Shown here: positions 1-5,523 of the stretch, one piece after another
Layout of the letters: every line of letters begins with the position of its first letter
Numbering within the stretch: position 1 is the stretch's first letter
Origin: an uncultured Acidimicrobiaceae bacterium
GTDB taxonomy: Bacteria; Actinomycetota; Acidimicrobiia; Acidimicrobiales; RAAP-2
Length of the DNA stretch: 6,587 nt
Direction: 5' to 3'
NCBI GenBank assembly: GCA_937975915.1
Contig: CALJTY010000044.1
Coordinates: 1 to 6,587 of the forward strand
Notes under the pieces: model-generated
The model's database searches: none
Told to the model about the DNA's origin: nothing
The model's input: only the letters and a program-made list of their open reading frames with translations
Translations under genes and position numbers: made by a program

Positions 1-135
1 GTTGCGGGGCTAGTTTCGACCGAGTTCTCAGTCATTAGTGGTGGTATTGCCTGTGTTCTAGGTGCACTCGTTCTCATTAAAGCGTTGCCAACGTTCTGGC
101 AACAAGAAAAAATTACGCTGAGCGAACCGGAATAG
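1..135 (+). CDS. C-terminal end of a membrane protein, probably an MFS transporter (partial)
   Basis: The open frame enters at base 1 and ends at TAG (133-135), giving 44 residues of a longer protein whose start lies outside the window. Residues 10-33 (SVISGGIACVLGALVLIKALPTFW) form one hydrophobic membrane span, followed by a short charged tail. The pattern of a Ser/Gly-rich helix start, then ALVL and a proline-aromatic exit, resembles the last helix of MFS efflux permeases of the enterobactin-exporter/MFS_3 type. That is recognition from style only, since no diagnostic MFS loop motif falls inside the window. The last 23 bases overlap the 3' end of rlmN on the opposite strand. Substrate unknown. 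It could be another polytopic membrane protein. Confidence 0.55.
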   Translation, partial: VAGLVSTEFSVISGGIACVLGALVLIKALPTFWQQEKITLSEPE

Positions 136-1153
136 ATCGACGCTTACCGTTGGTCACTTGTGCCAACTGTCCACACGCTGCATCGATTGAGCGTCCGCGA
201 GTATTTCGCACGGTGACATTGACGCCAAGTTCTTCGAGCGCTTTTCTAAATTCATACACTCGAGTTCCAGATGAACCCATCACGAGGTAGCCAGGTGTTG
301 GATTAAGTGGAATGAGATTTACGTGTGCGCGAAGCGACAACGCATAGTCCGCAAGTTCCTCAACAGCTTGATCAGTGTCATTCACTCCATCAATGAGTGC
401 CCATTCAAAACTGAGACGACGTCCGGTCGTGGCTATCCACATAGTGCATGCTTCATGAAGTCGCTCTAGGTTGTAGCGCTTATTAAGTGGAACGAGCTCG
501 TTACGTGTTTCATTGTTTGCAGCATGGAGACTCACTGCGAGTGTTAGAGGAAGCCCTTCGTTTGCGAGCTTTTCGATTGCTGGGGCAACACCAACTGTTG
601 ACACGGTGAGGTTTCGAGCCGACATGCCTTTGTATTCGTGAAGTCGCTTAACAACACCAACAGTCGTTGCATAGTTGGCGAGTGGTTCACCCATTCCCAT
701 AAAAACAACATTGGAAAGTCGACGAGGGGCTGCTGCACGCGAGGCAAACATCACTTGTTCAATAACTTCACCAATGGTGAGCTGTCGTGAATATCCAGCT
801 TGGCCCGTTGCACAGAATGTGCATCCCATTGCGCATCCAGCTTGACTTGATACGCAGACCGTGACGCGGTCTTCGTACGCCATGAGTACGGTTTCGATTG
901 TCGCACCATCAGCTAAGCGAAAGACCCACTTCTGTGTAGAGCCGAGATCGCTTTCAACGAAATTTGCAACTTCGAGGCTTGATGGGAACTGTTCGCCCAA
1001 CTTGGAGCGAAGCGCCTTGGGGATTGTGGTGATTTCTTTTAGGTCCTGACCCTCGGTCCATAAACCATGCCAGACCTGATCTGCGCGGTAACGGGGCTCG
1101 CCCGTTAGGAGCTCAGCCAGTTCTTCTTTGGTGTATTCGTAGGCCGTTGGCAT
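113..1153 (-). CDS. rlmN: Dual-specificity 23S rRNA / tRNA adenine-C2 methyltransferase RlmN (radical SAM)
   Basis: RlmN methylates C2 of A2503 in the peptidyl-transferase centre of 23S rRNA, and A37 of some tRNAs, using SAM and a methyl-cysteine intermediate. The 346-residue length is normal for the family. Visible landmarks are an N-terminal helical domain (about 1-75), the radical-SAM cluster motif CAMGCTFC with C107, C111 and C114, the SAM-binding GMGEP (153-157), SLHA (208-211) and LIPLNPTPG (280-288). Both mechanistic cysteines are present: C100 in VCVSSQAGC and C327 in DAACGQL, matching E. coli C118 and C355. This makes it an active RlmN. Cfr, the resistance paralogue, is less likely given the DAACGQL ending and chromosomal setting. 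The start is fixed by an in-frame TAG four codons upstream of the ATG. There is no Shine-Dalgarno, and a TANNNT box sits six bases before the ATG, so the mRNA may be leaderless. The 3' end overlaps the convergent membrane-protein gene. Confidence 0.96.
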   Translation of the reverse strand: MPTAYEYTKEELAELLTGEPRYRADQVWHGLWTEGQDLKEITTIPKALRSKLGEQFPSSLEVANFVESDLGSTQKWVFRLADGATIETVLMAYEDRVTVCVSSQAGCAMGCTFCATGQAGYSRQLTIGEVIEQVMFASRAAAPRRLSNVVFMGMGEPLANYATTVGVVKRLHEYKGMSARNLTVSTVGVAPAIEKLANEGLPLTLAVSLHAANNETRNELVPLNKRYNLERLHEACTMWIATTGRRLSFEWALIDGVNDTDQAVEELADYALSLRAHVNLIPLNPTPGYLVMGSSGTRVYEFRKALEELGVNVTVRNTRGRSIDAACGQLAQVTNGKRRSIPVRSA

Positions 1154-1159
1154 GTAACA

Positions 1160-1165
1160 AGGCTA
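1160..1165 (-). promoter_or_regulatory. Candidate -10 box for a leaderless rlmN transcript
   Basis: On the minus strand TAGCCT fits the actinobacterial -10 pattern TANNNT and is followed by exactly six bases (TGTTAC) before the ATG, so transcription could begin at the A of the start codon. No purine-rich ribosome binding site precedes the ATG, which supports leaderless translation. No convincing -35 hexamer is seen at the usual spacing. The call rests on spacing plus the missing Shine-Dalgarno. Confidence 0.4.
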
Positions 1166-1192
1166 GATGGCGAAGGACCTGCCCCCAGCACC

Positions 1193-1209
1193 CCGTACTT
1201 CTACTACGG
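1193..1209. promoter_or_regulatory. Inverted repeat between divergent rlmN and SDR genes, possible operator
   Basis: CCGTA and TACGG form a perfect 5-bp inverted repeat around a 7-base centre in the 90-bp region between the two divergent starts. Its position, 34 bases before the downstream ATG, suits a repressor site controlling the dehydrogenase gene. Arms this short often occur by chance, and no regulator gene lies in the window. Confidence 0.2.
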
Positions 1210-1230
1210 TCTAACCCAGGCAAACTACTC

Positions 1231-1235
1231 AGGAG
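1231..1235 (+). promoter_or_regulatory. Shine-Dalgarno for the HSD10-like SDR gene
   Basis: AGGAG lies eight bases before the ATG at 1244. This supports that start and contrasts with the neighbouring rlmN and second SDR gene, which lack such a site. Confidence 0.8.
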
Positions 1236-1243
1236 TAACCATC

Positions 1244-2020
1244 ATGGAACTTAAGAACACCTCATCAGTCGTCACCGGCGGTGCATCAGGACTTGGCGAA
1301 TCAACTGCTCGCGCACTCGCTGCACGTGGCGTAAAAGTTGTTGTTGCTGACCTTAACGATGCACGCGGTGAAGAAGTTGCGAAAGAAATCGGTGGAACAT
1401 ACGTTCACTGTGACGTAACCAACACTGACCAGAACATTGCAGCCATCGAAGCAGCAAAGGCAATGGCCCCACTATGGACAGTTGTTAACTGCGCAGGAAT
1501 TGGTTGGGCAACTCGCACCGTTGGAAAAGATGGTGAGTACTCATCAGCACACGACCTCGCTCTTTACCGCAAGGTAATTGAAATCAACTTGATCGGAACA
1601 TTCGACATGTGCCGTCTTGCTGCAACAGCAATGAGCCACAACACACCTGACGTTGACGGACTACGTGGTGCAATTGTTAACACTGCATCAGTTGCTGCTG
1701 AAGATGGACAGATTGGTCAAGTTGCCTACTCTTCATCAAAGGGTGGCGTTGTTGGTCTTACATTGCCACTTGCTCGCGACCTCGCAGCAATTGGTGTTCG
1801 CGCTAACTGCATCTTGCCTGGTCTCATTGACACACCAATTTATGGAACTGGCCCTGCGTCAGATGAATTCAAGGCTCGCCTTGGTGCTGGCGTGTTGTTC
1901 CCTAAGCGTCTTGGTTACTCATCAGAGTTCGCGTCACTCGCAGTTGAACTTCTTAGCAACAGCTACATGAATGCCGAGTCAGTGCGTCTCGACGCTGGTA
2001 TTCGTATGCAGCCTAAATAA
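1244..2020 (+). CDS. SDR-family 3-hydroxyacyl-CoA dehydrogenase type 2 (HSD10-like)
   Basis: A 258-residue classical short-chain dehydrogenase, likely cytosolic. The dinucleotide-binding TGGASGLG is at 11-18, and D36 at the end of beta-2 favours NAD over NADP. The structural NCAG is at 82-85, and the full catalytic tetrad is present: N115, S149, Y162 and K166. PG (192-193) and DTP (196-198) follow. The stretch TASVAAEDGQIGQVAYSSSK and the ending RLDAGIRMQPK closely follow the 3-hydroxyacyl-CoA dehydrogenase type 2/HSD10 group, where the end is usually RLDGAIRMQP. In that group the enzyme oxidises L-3-hydroxyacyl-CoA to 3-ketoacyl-CoA in beta-oxidation or branched-chain amino acid breakdown, and some members also act on hydroxysteroids. 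The exact substrate is inferred. The start has a good AGGAG, and a strong terminator follows, so it is probably a single-gene transcript. No thiolase or acyl-CoA dehydrogenase gene is adjacent within the window. Confidence 0.88.
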   Translation: MELKNTSSVVTGGASGLGESTARALAARGVKVVVADLNDARGEEVAKEIGGTYVHCDVTNTDQNIAAIEAAKAMAPLWTVVNCAGIGWATRTVGKDGEYSSAHDLALYRKVIEINLIGTFDMCRLAATAMSHNTPDVDGLRGAIVNTASVAAEDGQIGQVAYSSSKGGVVGLTLPLARDLAAIGVRANCILPGLIDTPIYGTGPASDEFKARLGAGVLFPKRLGYSSEFASLAVELLSNSYMNAESVRLDAGIRMQPK

Positions 2021-2035
2021 ACAGTTCGTTTCATT

Positions 2036-2072
2036 AAGCCCCCCGAGCGAAAGTTCGGGGGGCTTTTTGTTT
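2036..2072 (+). terminator. Strong rho-independent terminator after the HSD10-like gene
   Basis: AAGCCCCCCGAG pairs with TTCGGGGGGCTT (one G-T wobble). A closing C-G pair then leaves a GAAA loop, which fits the GNRA tetraloop pattern. The stem spans 2036-2048 and 2053-2065. A T-rich run (TTTTTGTTT, 2064-2072) follows directly. It starts 15 bases after the stop codon and separates this gene from the next SDR gene on the same strand. Confidence 0.95.
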
Positions 2073-2081
2073 GACCTGTAG

Positions 2082-2087
2082 TACATT
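2082..2087 (+). promoter_or_regulatory. Candidate -10 box for a leaderless second SDR gene
   Basis: TACATT fits TANNNT and is followed by six T residues and then the ATG at 2094, the same six-base spacing as at rlmN. There is no Shine-Dalgarno before this ATG. A TTGACC at 2071-2076 lies too close to be its -35. At normal spacing the -35 region would fall inside the preceding terminator stem, so the promoter would rely mostly on the -10. Confidence 0.4.
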
Positions 2088-2093
2088 TTTTTT

Positions 2094-3062
2094 ATGACCA
2101 CCCCAAGCGCTGAGCGCATCACCTCCCCTTTTGGATATCGAAGCACCGCCCTCGAAGTAATTAGTGGCCATGATCTAACGGGAAAGACCGTGCTCATTAC
2201 TGGAACATCTTCAGGTCTCGGTGTTGAAACTGCACGTGCCTTCACACACGCCGGGGCAACCGTTGTTCTTCCAGTCAGAGACCAGAGTCGCGGAGAAGAA
2301 TCACTTCGAACTATTGCAACTACTGAGAACATCGACAAGGTGATGCTTCGCTCACTTGACCTTGCGAGCCTTAGCTCAGTGCGTGCATTTACTGAGCAGT
2401 TTCTAAGTGACTTCTCAACACTGGACATCTTGATTAACAATGCTGCCGTAATGGCAACACCTGAAATGAAGACTTCTGACGGCTTTGAGATGCAGTTTGG
2501 AACTAATCACTTGGGGCACTTTGCACTTTTTACCGGAATTGCGCCAGCACTACTTGCAGCACCGACCTCTCGTGTTGTTGCGCTGAGTTCTATTGGCCAC
2601 CGACGAAGCCCAGTTGTATTTGAAGACATCATGTTTGAGAATCGTCCCTACGAGAAGTGGAGTTCCTACGGTCAGTCAAAGACCGCTTGTTCTCTGTTCG
2701 CAGTAGGCGTTAACGGGCTCTATGGCTCCAAAGGAATCACTGCCAACGCGGTTCACCCCGGTGGAATTATTACTGGTCTCCAGCAGTTCCTTGCGCGTGA
2801 AGAGCAGATTGCAATGGGTTGGTTCAACGAAGAAGGTGTTATTAATGAGCGCTTTAAGACCGTCGAACAGGGTGCCGCAACATCAACATGGGCAGCCGTA
2901 GGCGTTGAGCTCGAAGGTCGTGGTGGTCATTACCTAGAAGACTGTGCTCAGGCACTCCCCGTGTCAAAAGAAAGCCCAATGAGTGGAGTCGAGGACTACG
3001 CCATTGATCCAGAGCTCGCAATGAAGCTTTGGGAAGTTTCAAGCGAACTAATCGCTAAGTAA
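2094..3062 (+). CDS. SDR-family NAD(P)-dependent oxidoreductase, retinol-dehydrogenase-like
   Basis: A 322-residue short-chain dehydrogenase longer than the classical 250, of the RDH/WWOX-like type common in actinobacteria. Residues 12-31 (PFGYRSTALEVISGHDLTGK) match the usual lead-in of this group, which supports the ATG despite the lack of a Shine-Dalgarno. The Rossmann motif TGTSSGLG is at 36-43. R62 after beta-2 suggests NADP(H). The acidic DL is at 89-90 and NNAAVM at 115-120, where most relatives have NNAG. N138, S166, Y192 and K196 (YGQSK) complete the catalytic set. The wide Ser-Tyr spacing is typical of this subgroup. The substrate cannot be told from sequence; these enzymes act on alcohols, aldehydes or ketones of hydrophobic compounds. 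It sits behind the terminator of another SDR, so it is probably transcribed separately. Its TAA directly abuts the stop codon of dnaB on the other strand. Confidence 0.85.
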   Translation: MTTPSAERITSPFGYRSTALEVISGHDLTGKTVLITGTSSGLGVETARAFTHAGATVVLPVRDQSRGEESLRTIATTENIDKVMLRSLDLASLSSVRAFTEQFLSDFSTLDILINNAAVMATPEMKTSDGFEMQFGTNHLGHFALFTGIAPALLAAPTSRVVALSSIGHRRSPVVFEDIMFENRPYEKWSSYGQSKTACSLFAVGVNGLYGSKGITANAVHPGGIITGLQQFLAREEQIAMGWFNEEGVINERFKTVEQGAATSTWAAVGVELEGRGGHYLEDCAQALPVSKESPMSGVEDYAIDPELAMKLWEVSSELIAK

Positions 3063-4430
3063 CTAGACCGCGCTCGAGTCGGGCAAGTTGTCAAAGCGAG
3101 TGAATTCATCACGCCACGTCAAGAACGCAGTGTCAGTAGGACCGTTACGGTTCTTTCCGACAATGATTTCTGCTGACGCCTTCTGATCATTTGTTACTTC
3201 GCCGTACTTTTCAGGACGGAACAAGAACAAAACAACGTCGGCGTCTTGCTCAAGTGATCCTGATTCACGAAGGTCAGACATCATTGGTCGCTTATCTGCG
3301 CGAGCTTCAAGAGCACGTGAAAGCTGTGACAACGCAATTACTGGTGTTTCTAATTCACGCGCCAGAATCTTTAGTGCACGGCTCATTTCTGAAACTTCTA
3401 CTTGACGGTTTTCAGCCTTGCCACGTGAGCTCATCAGCTGTAGGTAGTCAATGATCACAACGCCGAGGTCACCTTGTTGCTGCTTAATTCTTCGAGCGCG
3501 AGCGCGAATGTCCATCACGGTGAGCGAAGGATTGTCGTCAATAAAGATTGGCGCACTCTGCAACATTGCAAATGCTTTGTGTGCGTTGTTCCAGTCGTTG
3601 TCGCTGAGGTCACCAGTACGGAGCTTGGTTGAGTCAATGCGTGCAGTCGATGCGAGGATACGTTCCGCGAGTTCTTGCTTACTCATTTCAAGTGAGAAGT
3701 ACAGCGCTGGTCGCTTAACGATTGCACCAACGTGAGTGAGGATTCCAAGACCGAAGGCGGTCTTACCCATACTTGGGCGAGCACCAATGATCGAAAGGCT
3801 GGTTGGCTGTAGTCCTTGCAGGATGCGATCAAGCGAACGGTATCCGGTTTCTAGACCATTGAACTGTCCACGAGTTTCACCACGCTCCTCCAAGATGTCA
3901 GCTTCGGCGAGCAAGAGGCTCTGAAGGTGCGCAACTGAATCAGCTTTCTGTCCGTCACCAATTGCGTTGATCTTTCGTTCAGCGTCGTCCAACAACATCG
4001 CAACGTCATCAGTAGGCACATAGGCATCATCAAGAATTCCGCCAGCAACAGAAATAAGTCGACGCTGTTGTGCCTTGTCTCGAACTAATTGTGCATAGTG
4101 CTGCGCGTTTGCAGCTGAAGGCGTGTTGCTCTGTAGAGCAGCGAGGACTGCGAGTTCGATTTGAAGTGATCCACGCTCTTGCATCTTTGCTTGCACGGTG
4201 ACGTAGTCAACTGGATCACCACTGTTAACGAGGTCAACAATTGCTGAATAGATCTGACCGTGTAGTGGACGGTAGAAATCTTCTTCTTGAACGAGTTCGT
4301 AAGCAATACTGACTGCTTCAGGCAGTTGCAACATTGCACCAATGAGTGACTCTTCCGCTTCAATAACACTCGGTGGGACTCGCCCTGCGTTGGGAGCGGT
4401 CCTTTGTCGGTCTGATTCAATCTGCGTCAT
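3063..4430 (-). CDS. dnaB: Replicative DNA helicase DnaB
   Basis: Hexameric 5'-3' helicase that unwinds the replication fork and contacts primase. At 455 residues it is normal length, with no intein in the ATPase motifs, a common insertion site in this family. The N-terminal domain (about 18-125, from PPSVIEAEESLIGAML) and a linker precede the RecA-like domain (about 190-450). The Walker A motif GARPSMGKT is at 216-224, catalytic glutamate E248 in YFSLEMS, the Walker B aspartate D328 in VVIIDYLQL, the SQLSR sensor at 368-372, the DLRESGSLEQDAD motif at 386-398, and the K-x-R finger region GKNRNG at 425-430. A GGAG (plus strand 4435-4438) lies only four bases before the ATG, a somewhat short spacing. 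It follows the S6 operon on the same strand, but a 161-bp gap with a large hairpin suggests its own promoter. Confidence 0.97.
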   Translation of the reverse strand: MTQIESDRQRTAPNAGRVPPSVIEAEESLIGAMLQLPEAVSIAYELVQEEDFYRPLHGQIYSAIVDLVNSGDPVDYVTVQAKMQERGSLQIELAVLAALQSNTPSAANAQHYAQLVRDKAQQRRLISVAGGILDDAYVPTDDVAMLLDDAERKINAIGDGQKADSVAHLQSLLLAEADILEERGETRGQFNGLETGYRSLDRILQGLQPTSLSIIGARPSMGKTAFGLGILTHVGAIVKRPALYFSLEMSKQELAERILASTARIDSTKLRTGDLSDNDWNNAHKAFAMLQSAPIFIDDNPSLTVMDIRARARRIKQQQGDLGVVIIDYLQLMSSRGKAENRQVEVSEMSRALKILARELETPVIALSQLSRALEARADKRPMMSDLRESGSLEQDADVVLFLFRPEKYGEVTNDQKASAEIIVGKNRNGPTDTAFLTWRDEFTRFDNLPDSSAV

Positions 4431-4508
4431 AAGACTCCAACGTTCGCACGTTTTGGCTGTGTGTCACAAGAACAACAACGTGGGGAAAAGCCTGTGCCTA
4501 ACTCCCTA

Positions 4509-4537
4509 GTTTTAAGCATCGCAAATGGGTGTAACAA
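4509..4537 (-). promoter_or_regulatory. Candidate dnaB promoter
   Basis: On the minus strand TTGTTA (4532-4537) and TAAAAC (4509-4514) are separated by 17 bases. Each matches the sigma-70-type consensus at four of six positions. Transcription would start near 4502, giving a leader of roughly 70 bases before the dnaB ATG. The pair lies just downstream of the large hairpin that follows rplI, which suits a separate dnaB transcript. The hexamers are imperfect and were picked by eye. Confidence 0.35.
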
Positions 4538-4538
4538 G

Positions 4539-4571
4539 CATTATGCCGGGGCAAAAAGCCCCGGCATAATG
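4539..4571 (-). terminator. 14-bp perfect hairpin after rplI, probable terminator or attenuator of the S6 operon
   Basis: CATTATGCCGGGGC and GCCCCGGCATAATG are perfect 14-bp arms around a 5-base loop (TTTTT when read on the minus strand). It lies 20 bases past the rplI stop codon and before dnaB. The stem is very stable, but the sequence after it (CTTGTTAC) is only weakly T-rich, so it may act as an incomplete terminator or an mRNA-end stabiliser instead of a full stop. Confidence 0.7.
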
Positions 4572-4591
4572 AAATTCCTTTGAAGATTGGG

Positions 4592-5038
4592 CTATTTAGC
4601 GACAACCTGCACAGTCACAGAAGCAACTACACCGTCAAACAGTGTCGCTGAAACAGTGGCTGAACCGAGCTCTTTGATGTGCTCAGTCATTGAAATCTGG
4701 CTACGGTCAAGCGAGATGTTCGTTGCAGTGCGGATGGCGTTGACGACATCTGCTTCGGTTACAGAACCGAAGAGACGACCGTTCGCACCAGCGCGAGCTG
4801 AAACAGAAACACTGGCCTGCTCGATAAGCGTGCGCTGAACTTCTGCTGCTTCACGACTCTGGGCGTCACGTACATCGCGAGCCTTGCGCATTGAGGCAGC
4901 TTGGATCTCCATAATGTCGTTCGCTTCAAGTGCATCACCGTTTGGAAGAAGGAAGTTGCGAGCAAAACCCTTCTTCACTTCAACAATGTCACCACGGCGA
5001 CCTACACCACGAATGTCGTTTCTTAGAAGGACCTTCAT
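4592..5038 (-). CDS. rplI: 50S ribosomal protein bL9
   Basis: A 148-residue bL9, the usual length. The N-terminal rRNA-binding domain carries the family signature from GVGRRGDIVEVKKGF (11-25) through ARNFLLPNGDA (26-36). A long charged helix (about 41-74) connects to the C-terminal domain (77-148), which contains GANGRLFGSVT (84-94) and HIKELG (120-125). bL9 binds domain V of 23S rRNA at the base of the L1 stalk and reaches out from the ribosome, helping reading-frame maintenance. The ATG overlaps the rpsR TGA by four bases (ATGA), and a GGAGG (plus strand 5046-5050) lies seven bases upstream inside rpsR, so translation is probably coupled. A large hairpin follows its stop codon. Confidence 0.98.
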   Translation of the reverse strand: MKVLLRNDIRGVGRRGDIVEVKKGFARNFLLPNGDALEANDIMEIQAASMRKARDVRDAQSREAAEVQRTLIEQASVSVSARAGANGRLFGSVTEADVVNAIRTATNISLDRSQISMTEHIKELGSATVSATLFDGVVASVTVQVVAK

Positions 5039-5523
5039 TCTGAAACCTCCACAGTTGCTGCTTCTTCAACAATTGCTGCTGCCTCGAAGACTGCTTCAGC
5101 AGTGCTGGCGTCTTCTAGGAGCTCTTCGCGAATTACTTCACCATCGATGTCACCAAGGACGTCGGCCAAGGTGGCTTCTTCTTTTTCACCACGTGGTCCG
5201 CGTGAACCACGGTCACCGCGGTCGTCACGTCCACGTCCGCCACGCTTTTCAGTCACGGTGCGCTGGGTGTATGGAAGGAGTGCAAGTTCACGAGCAGTCT
5301 TGATTGCATCGGTAACGTCACGCTGGTGCTGCTGGCAGTTGCCAGACACCTTGCGTCCACGAATCTTTCCGCGATCTGAGATGTACTTGCGAAGTTGTGC
5401 AAGGTCTTTGTAGTCAACGGCGATTACACCGTGAACACAGAATGTGCATGGCTTCTTCTTCGTGTGACGCTTTTCAATTTTTGGCGCGCGCTTTGGCGGC
5501 GTAGGCATATTCTTACGTGGCAT
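5035..5523 (-). CDS. rpsR: 30S ribosomal protein bS18, zinc-ribbon form with a long RG-rich and acidic C-terminal tail
   Basis: bS18 sits with bS6 on the 30S platform and contacts 16S rRNA. The core is at about 24-88: KKPCTFC...DYKDLAQLRKYISDRGKI...NCQQHQ...AIKTARELALLPYT. C26, C29, C63 and H66 form a likely zinc site (the C+ form), so it probably needs zinc. A basic, proline-containing N-terminal tail (1-25) is common. The unusual part is what follows the core. Residues 94-112 hold six RG dipeptides, and 113-162 are strongly acidic (17 Asp/Glu against 2 Lys/Arg) and alanine-rich. Typical bS18 is about 75-95 residues, so roughly 70 are extra. The frame is intact and ends in an ATGA overlap with rplI, so this is not an obvious frameshift. 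The ATG shares one base with the ssb stop and has an AGGAG eight bases upstream. The function of the tail is unknown. Confidence 0.96.
   Translation of the reverse strand: MPRKNMPTPPKRAPKIEKRHTKKKPCTFCVHGVIAVDYKDLAQLRKYISDRGKIRGRKVSGNCQQHQRDVTDAIKTARELALLPYTQRTVTEKRGGRGRDDRGDRGSRGPRGEKEEATLADVLGDIDGEVIREELLEDASTAEAVFEAAAIVEEAATVEVSE

Noticed and set aside
113..1153. Cfr-type antibiotic-resistance methyltransferase
   Set aside because: The VCVSSQAGC and DAACGQL segments, the length and the housekeeping context fit RlmN, and there are no mobile-element signs nearby.
2071..2076. TTGACC as the -35 of the second SDR gene
   Set aside because: Only five bases separate it from the TACATT -10 candidate. 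No -10 lies 16-18 bases downstream except within the coding start.
1979..2440. Minus-strand open frame of about 150 codons across the SDR-SDR junction
   Set aside because: It runs antisense through a strong terminator and the start of a well-supported SDR gene, and its translation has no family character.
4085..4420. Second minus-strand frame inside the dnaB N-terminal region
   Set aside because: It is a frame-shifted shadow of dnaB, whose own frame carries intact helicase motifs throughout.
3063..4430. Possible intein in DnaB
   Set aside because: dnaB often carries inteins at the Walker A or later ATPase motifs, but here the protein is 455 residues and every motif is continuous.
4481..4489. 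DnaA-box-like TTTTCCCCA (minus strand) upstream of dnaB
   Set aside because: It differs from TTWTNCACA at a key position, stands alone, and there is no box cluster, AT-rich unwinding region or dnaA/dnaN neighbour, so an origin is not supported.
4884..5413. Long plus-strand open frames opposite rpsR and rplI, including Arg/Leu-rich ones
   Set aside because: They lie antisense to two clear ribosomal protein genes, have low-complexity composition produced by the RG and Ala/Glu codons on the other strand, and lack ribosome binding sites or recognisable domains.
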